A stretch of DNA of 64,000 nt from Gonatopus flavifemur (lineage: Eukaryota > Arthropoda > Insecta > Hymenoptera > Dryinidae): positions 29,486,001-29,550,000 of the forward strand of contig JAFFJZ010000007.1 of the NCBI GenBank assembly GCA_018340375.1, given 5' to 3'. Position numbers and translations under genes: made by a program. The notes below the pieces were generated by a model. It ran no database searches. It was not told the DNA's origin and saw only the letters and a list, made by a program, of their open reading frames with translations. This document shows positions 61,448 to 64,000 of the stretch, piece by piece; position 1 is the stretch's first letter, and each line of letters begins with the position of its first letter.

Positions 61448-61984
61448 GGTACGTAGTAAAATAATGGAGAACCTAAATACAAACAAACTCCGAATCGAAA
61501 TCAAAAACCTGACAAAGCGGGGTTTTATTAATCATATCTGACAGTATCATGCCTCAACCAACAATATGCTCAGTGAACTCCTCTTCTTTTTGTTATGAAA
61601 AGTTACTTTTCGGCCCCAAGTAGGATTACAATATTCTTCTTTTTGAACCTATTTCCAATCAAAAAAACTCTCATAGTATAAAAGTTCTTGCAACTTCTTT
61701 TATTTTTTCACTAGTCTTCTTAACCTCTAACGTAGCTTTTATTTGGCTTGGGTCCTTCAATTTCGTTTTTTTTTTATTTTATATTAATATGATAACCATC
61801 ATATATTCTAATATATTTGACGATACCGCATCTTGAACGCGTAATTATCAAACCTGGATATTTTATTTTTCACAGTAGAAATAATTAAATAAACGCCCGA
61901 AATGTTATGTCATATGCCGTTCTCATAAACATATACTGACGGCGCGTACATAGCAACTGCACGGGACAAAATGATAATAGTAGT
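61448..61984. other. No recognisable feature
   Basis: This is pyrimidine-rich, AT-rich sequence. Confidence 0.45.
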
Positions 61985-62170
61985 TGATAATTGGATAGCT
62001 AAAAATTAGCTATGGCAGCTATTTTTCTGCTGTGGGAATGAAATTTTTCGCTACCGTATGGCTGAAATCTAGCTTTCGCAGCAATTTTTCTTCGCCATCT
62101 AAATATCAAATACGCGAAATAGCTACCACAGCTAATTTCCAGCTACCACAGTGAATCATTCTCTTCCGTG
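61985..62170. mobile_element. AGCT-type MITE
   Basis: It contains AGCTAAAAATTAGCTATGG, CAGCTATTTTTCTGCTG and AGCTACCACAGCTAATTTCC. The right end is GAATCATTCTCTTCCGTG, then TA. The left start is approximate. Confidence 0.65.
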
Positions 62171-62172
62171 TA

Positions 62173-62494
62173 CATGGAAAAAATTTTAGGACTGAATAAA
62201 TACAATTTTTTGTACTGACAGAGTTCAAATATGATTTGAACAGTAATAGTGCAACTTTTTGACTCGACTCGGTTAAAAAATTGAATTGTAAAAGTTCAAA
62301 ACAACATCGAACTCTTATAGTCACACGACGCGGGCCATTAAATCCAATAGTTTCGCGTGGATCGTGTGACTATACGAGTTCAATGTTGTTTTGAACCCTG
62401 AAGATTCGAATTTTGAACTTGCATAACCAAAAATAATTGAACTGTTAGAGTTATATAAATTTCGAACTCTCAAAATCCTAAAATTTTTTCCGTG
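62173..62494. mobile_element. 322-bp palindromic TA-flanked MITE
   Basis: It starts CATGGAAAAAATTTTAGGAC and ends ATCCTAAAATTTTTTCCGTG. TA at 62171-62172 is shared with the previous element, and TA also follows at 62495-62496. A strong central stem pairs tatagtcacacgacgcg with cgcgtggatcgtgtgactata, and outside it aacaacatcgaac with gttcaatgttgtt. Confidence 0.85.
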
Positions 62495-62496
62495 TA

Positions 62497-62949
62497 CGAA
62501 CTATTGAACCAAAATTTTACCCACCGAGTTGTCTCATAATATTTATCGATGTGTAATTGTAAGAAAGCGTGATACATTTACGTGATTAGCAACTGCGTGC
62601 AATTCTTCGACTCTCCCTTGACGCACAGTGGGAAATTTTTGTATATTTGCGGACAGAAATCTGCCTACAGCTCAATTCTAATCATATGCTGATGAATTTA
62701 CTTTTAAAATACTCAGAAAGAGTTCCATTTCAACGTATCACTGAGGCAATTTTATAATCCTTCAGCTTTATCTGAGAAAAATTTCAATCAAAATTGCAAA
62801 AGAAGACTTGTTAGTGAATCATTGGATCACTAGTTTTCTAAAAAGAAACGTTTTTCCTCTCTTTCACGTTGTGAAACACATTCCTCCACATAAGAGTACT
62901 AAATTTGAGATGAAAAAGCACAAAAGTACTATGAAAATTCATTTGAACC
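62497..62949. other. No recognisable feature
   Basis: AT-rich sequence without structure. Confidence 0.4.
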
Positions 62950-63450
62950 TTATATAGCTCCAACGAATATTAAAAAACTGAAAATTTTCATTAGTGACGA
63001 GCAATGTTTGACAGTATCGATGTTTTCTATGGGAGATTCATCGAGTTTTTGTTGGATTATATAAAATATCGTATTGCTGCAAACGAAAATACCGCAGTGA
63101 TACGTGAGAGGAGACTTCTTTCCGGATACTTGAGAACGAAATTGACTGACATAGGATGAAAATTGAGTTGTAGACAGATTTTTGTCTATAAATGCATAAA
63201 AATTCCCCACTGTGTGACGTTGATTGGTTACCAAATTATGTAGACAAACGCAAACGAGAGCGTTTAACCCTACATTAGTTGATAAATTTATGCGAATTTT
63301 CCATCGCCTCTTGTTCTTTTTTCCAAAATCCTGATCTTCAAGCCAAAAAGCTTCTCCTGATATGGTTCCAAAAATATACGTTATGAGAGATGTCTTTATG
63401 AATTTTACATATTCCATCTCAAAATGTTTATCAAATACCCGCGTATTCAT
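62950..63450 (-). CDS. Longest unexplained open frame (166 codons)
   Basis: I do not recognise the protein. It starts at the first Met of the frame (M-N-T-R-V-F-D-K-H-F-E-M). A charged patch (F-G-K-K-N-K-R-R-W, about residues 62-70) is followed by a hydrophobic stretch (V-G-L-N-A-L-V-C-V-C-L) and a hydrophobic C-terminus (F-S-F-L-I-F-V-G-A-I). With about 7 stop codons per 100 random codons at this base composition, a frame this long is uncommon by chance in 128 kb of strand, though composition varies locally. No repeats overlap it. It could be an exon, an old transposon gene or noise. Confidence 0.18.
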   Translation of the reverse strand: MNTRVFDKHFEMEYVKFIKTSLITYIFGTISGEAFWLEDQDFGKKNKRRWKIRINLSTNVGLNALVCVCLHNLVTNQRHTVGNFYAFIDKNLSTTQFSSYVSQFRSQVSGKKSPLTYHCGIFVCSNTIFYIIQQKLDESPIENIDTVKHCSSLMKIFSFLIFVGAI

Positions 63451-64000
63451 TAAAGTTAATGTATATATTTTAAATTCAATTTCATGTATTTGAACATGAA
63501 TCGAAACGTGGCAGTTTCATATACTCACATGAATATTCACGTACGTGATTGAAAAAAACTAGCTGATTTCGTTGACAGCCTAACCAAGCTTGACAATTCT
63601 TGTCAGGGTCTGAGCAGGATCGAGGTCAACCCGACCAGGTACAGGGGTAAGATTTCTTGCCGGGAAACTGCTTCATTATTAGCAACCCGAATTTTTTACG
63701 AACTAGAATGAAATTATCGTCACAATTATATTCAATTGTTTCCCTTCCCATCTACGAAGTATTCGAATAAAAACAGGAGTCACTCGAGTCGCAATCAATT
63801 GATCATCTCAAATATATATATATATATACATCAAGATACACGGTGATGCCACGTTGAATTGCTTTATTACAACATTTCTCTCAAGTACATGAGCTAGAGA
63901 TAATTGTAGAAAAAAAAACAATCACATAATCTTAAAGTTGTTGACTGTTAGCGGATAGCATTTCTCTGAACACAAAGGCACTTGTAATCGCAATAGCTTT
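63451..64000. other. Window end; one CCAAGCTTGAC repeat and an (AT)n run
   Basis: 63573-63640 carries TTGACAGCCTAACCAAGCTTGAC followed in inverted sense by CTTGTCAGG, like the CCAAGC repeats elsewhere. (AT)n lies at 63812-63828. No gene was recognised. Confidence 0.5.

Overview
The window looks like AT-rich, repeat-laden nuclear DNA from an arthropod, most likely an insect. The reasons are: about two thirds A+T; no long prokaryotic-style reading frames; decayed eukaryotic transposons (a mariner, a non-LTR retrotransposon endonuclease piece, piggyBac-like and hAT-like non-autonomous elements); and dozens of short inverted-repeat elements. TCGA-type words are common, so CpG does not look depleted, which would fit a hymenopteran but does not prove it. 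I cannot name the species.

I found no intact host protein gene, tRNA, rRNA or CRISPR array. Most of the window reads as intergenic or intronic DNA. The only recognisable coding remains are a broken mariner transposase (47568-48527) and a broken retrotransposon endonuclease (about 39155-39562). Two further reading frames (62950-63450 and 43183-43599, both minus) and a 44-nt splice-flanked segment (20730-20773, minus) are weak candidates only.

Layout. 0-15 kb: palindromic MITEs at 2.1-2.6, 2.8-3.2 and 10.5 kb, and an exactly 1000-bp TTAA-flanked near-palindrome at 8.1-9.1 kb. 15-29 kb: scattered MITEs, one of them nested in another (18.7-19.5 kb), a 70-bp tandem repeat of GAGCGAAGCGAA type (25.8 kb) and a block packed with TTTTCAG words (26.7 kb). 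29-35 kb: short AT-rich repeat families, a 143-bp hAT-like hairpin and a 0.5-kb palindrome. 36.2-43.1 kb: two inverted arms of about 870 bp enclosing 5.1 kb that holds the retrotransposon fragment and other repeats. 44-49 kb: the densest nest, with a split AGCT-type MITE, a 970-bp insert with a paralogous empty site, and the mariner interrupted by two MITEs. 57-62.5 kb: several TA-flanked MITEs, some abutting with only one TA between them, and a hAT-like element with a near-perfect 8-bp target duplication.

A unifying pattern is that many elements with unrelated interiors end in variants of CACGGAGAAAAA next to TA. One transposase may have mobilised them all, but no source gene for it is present here.
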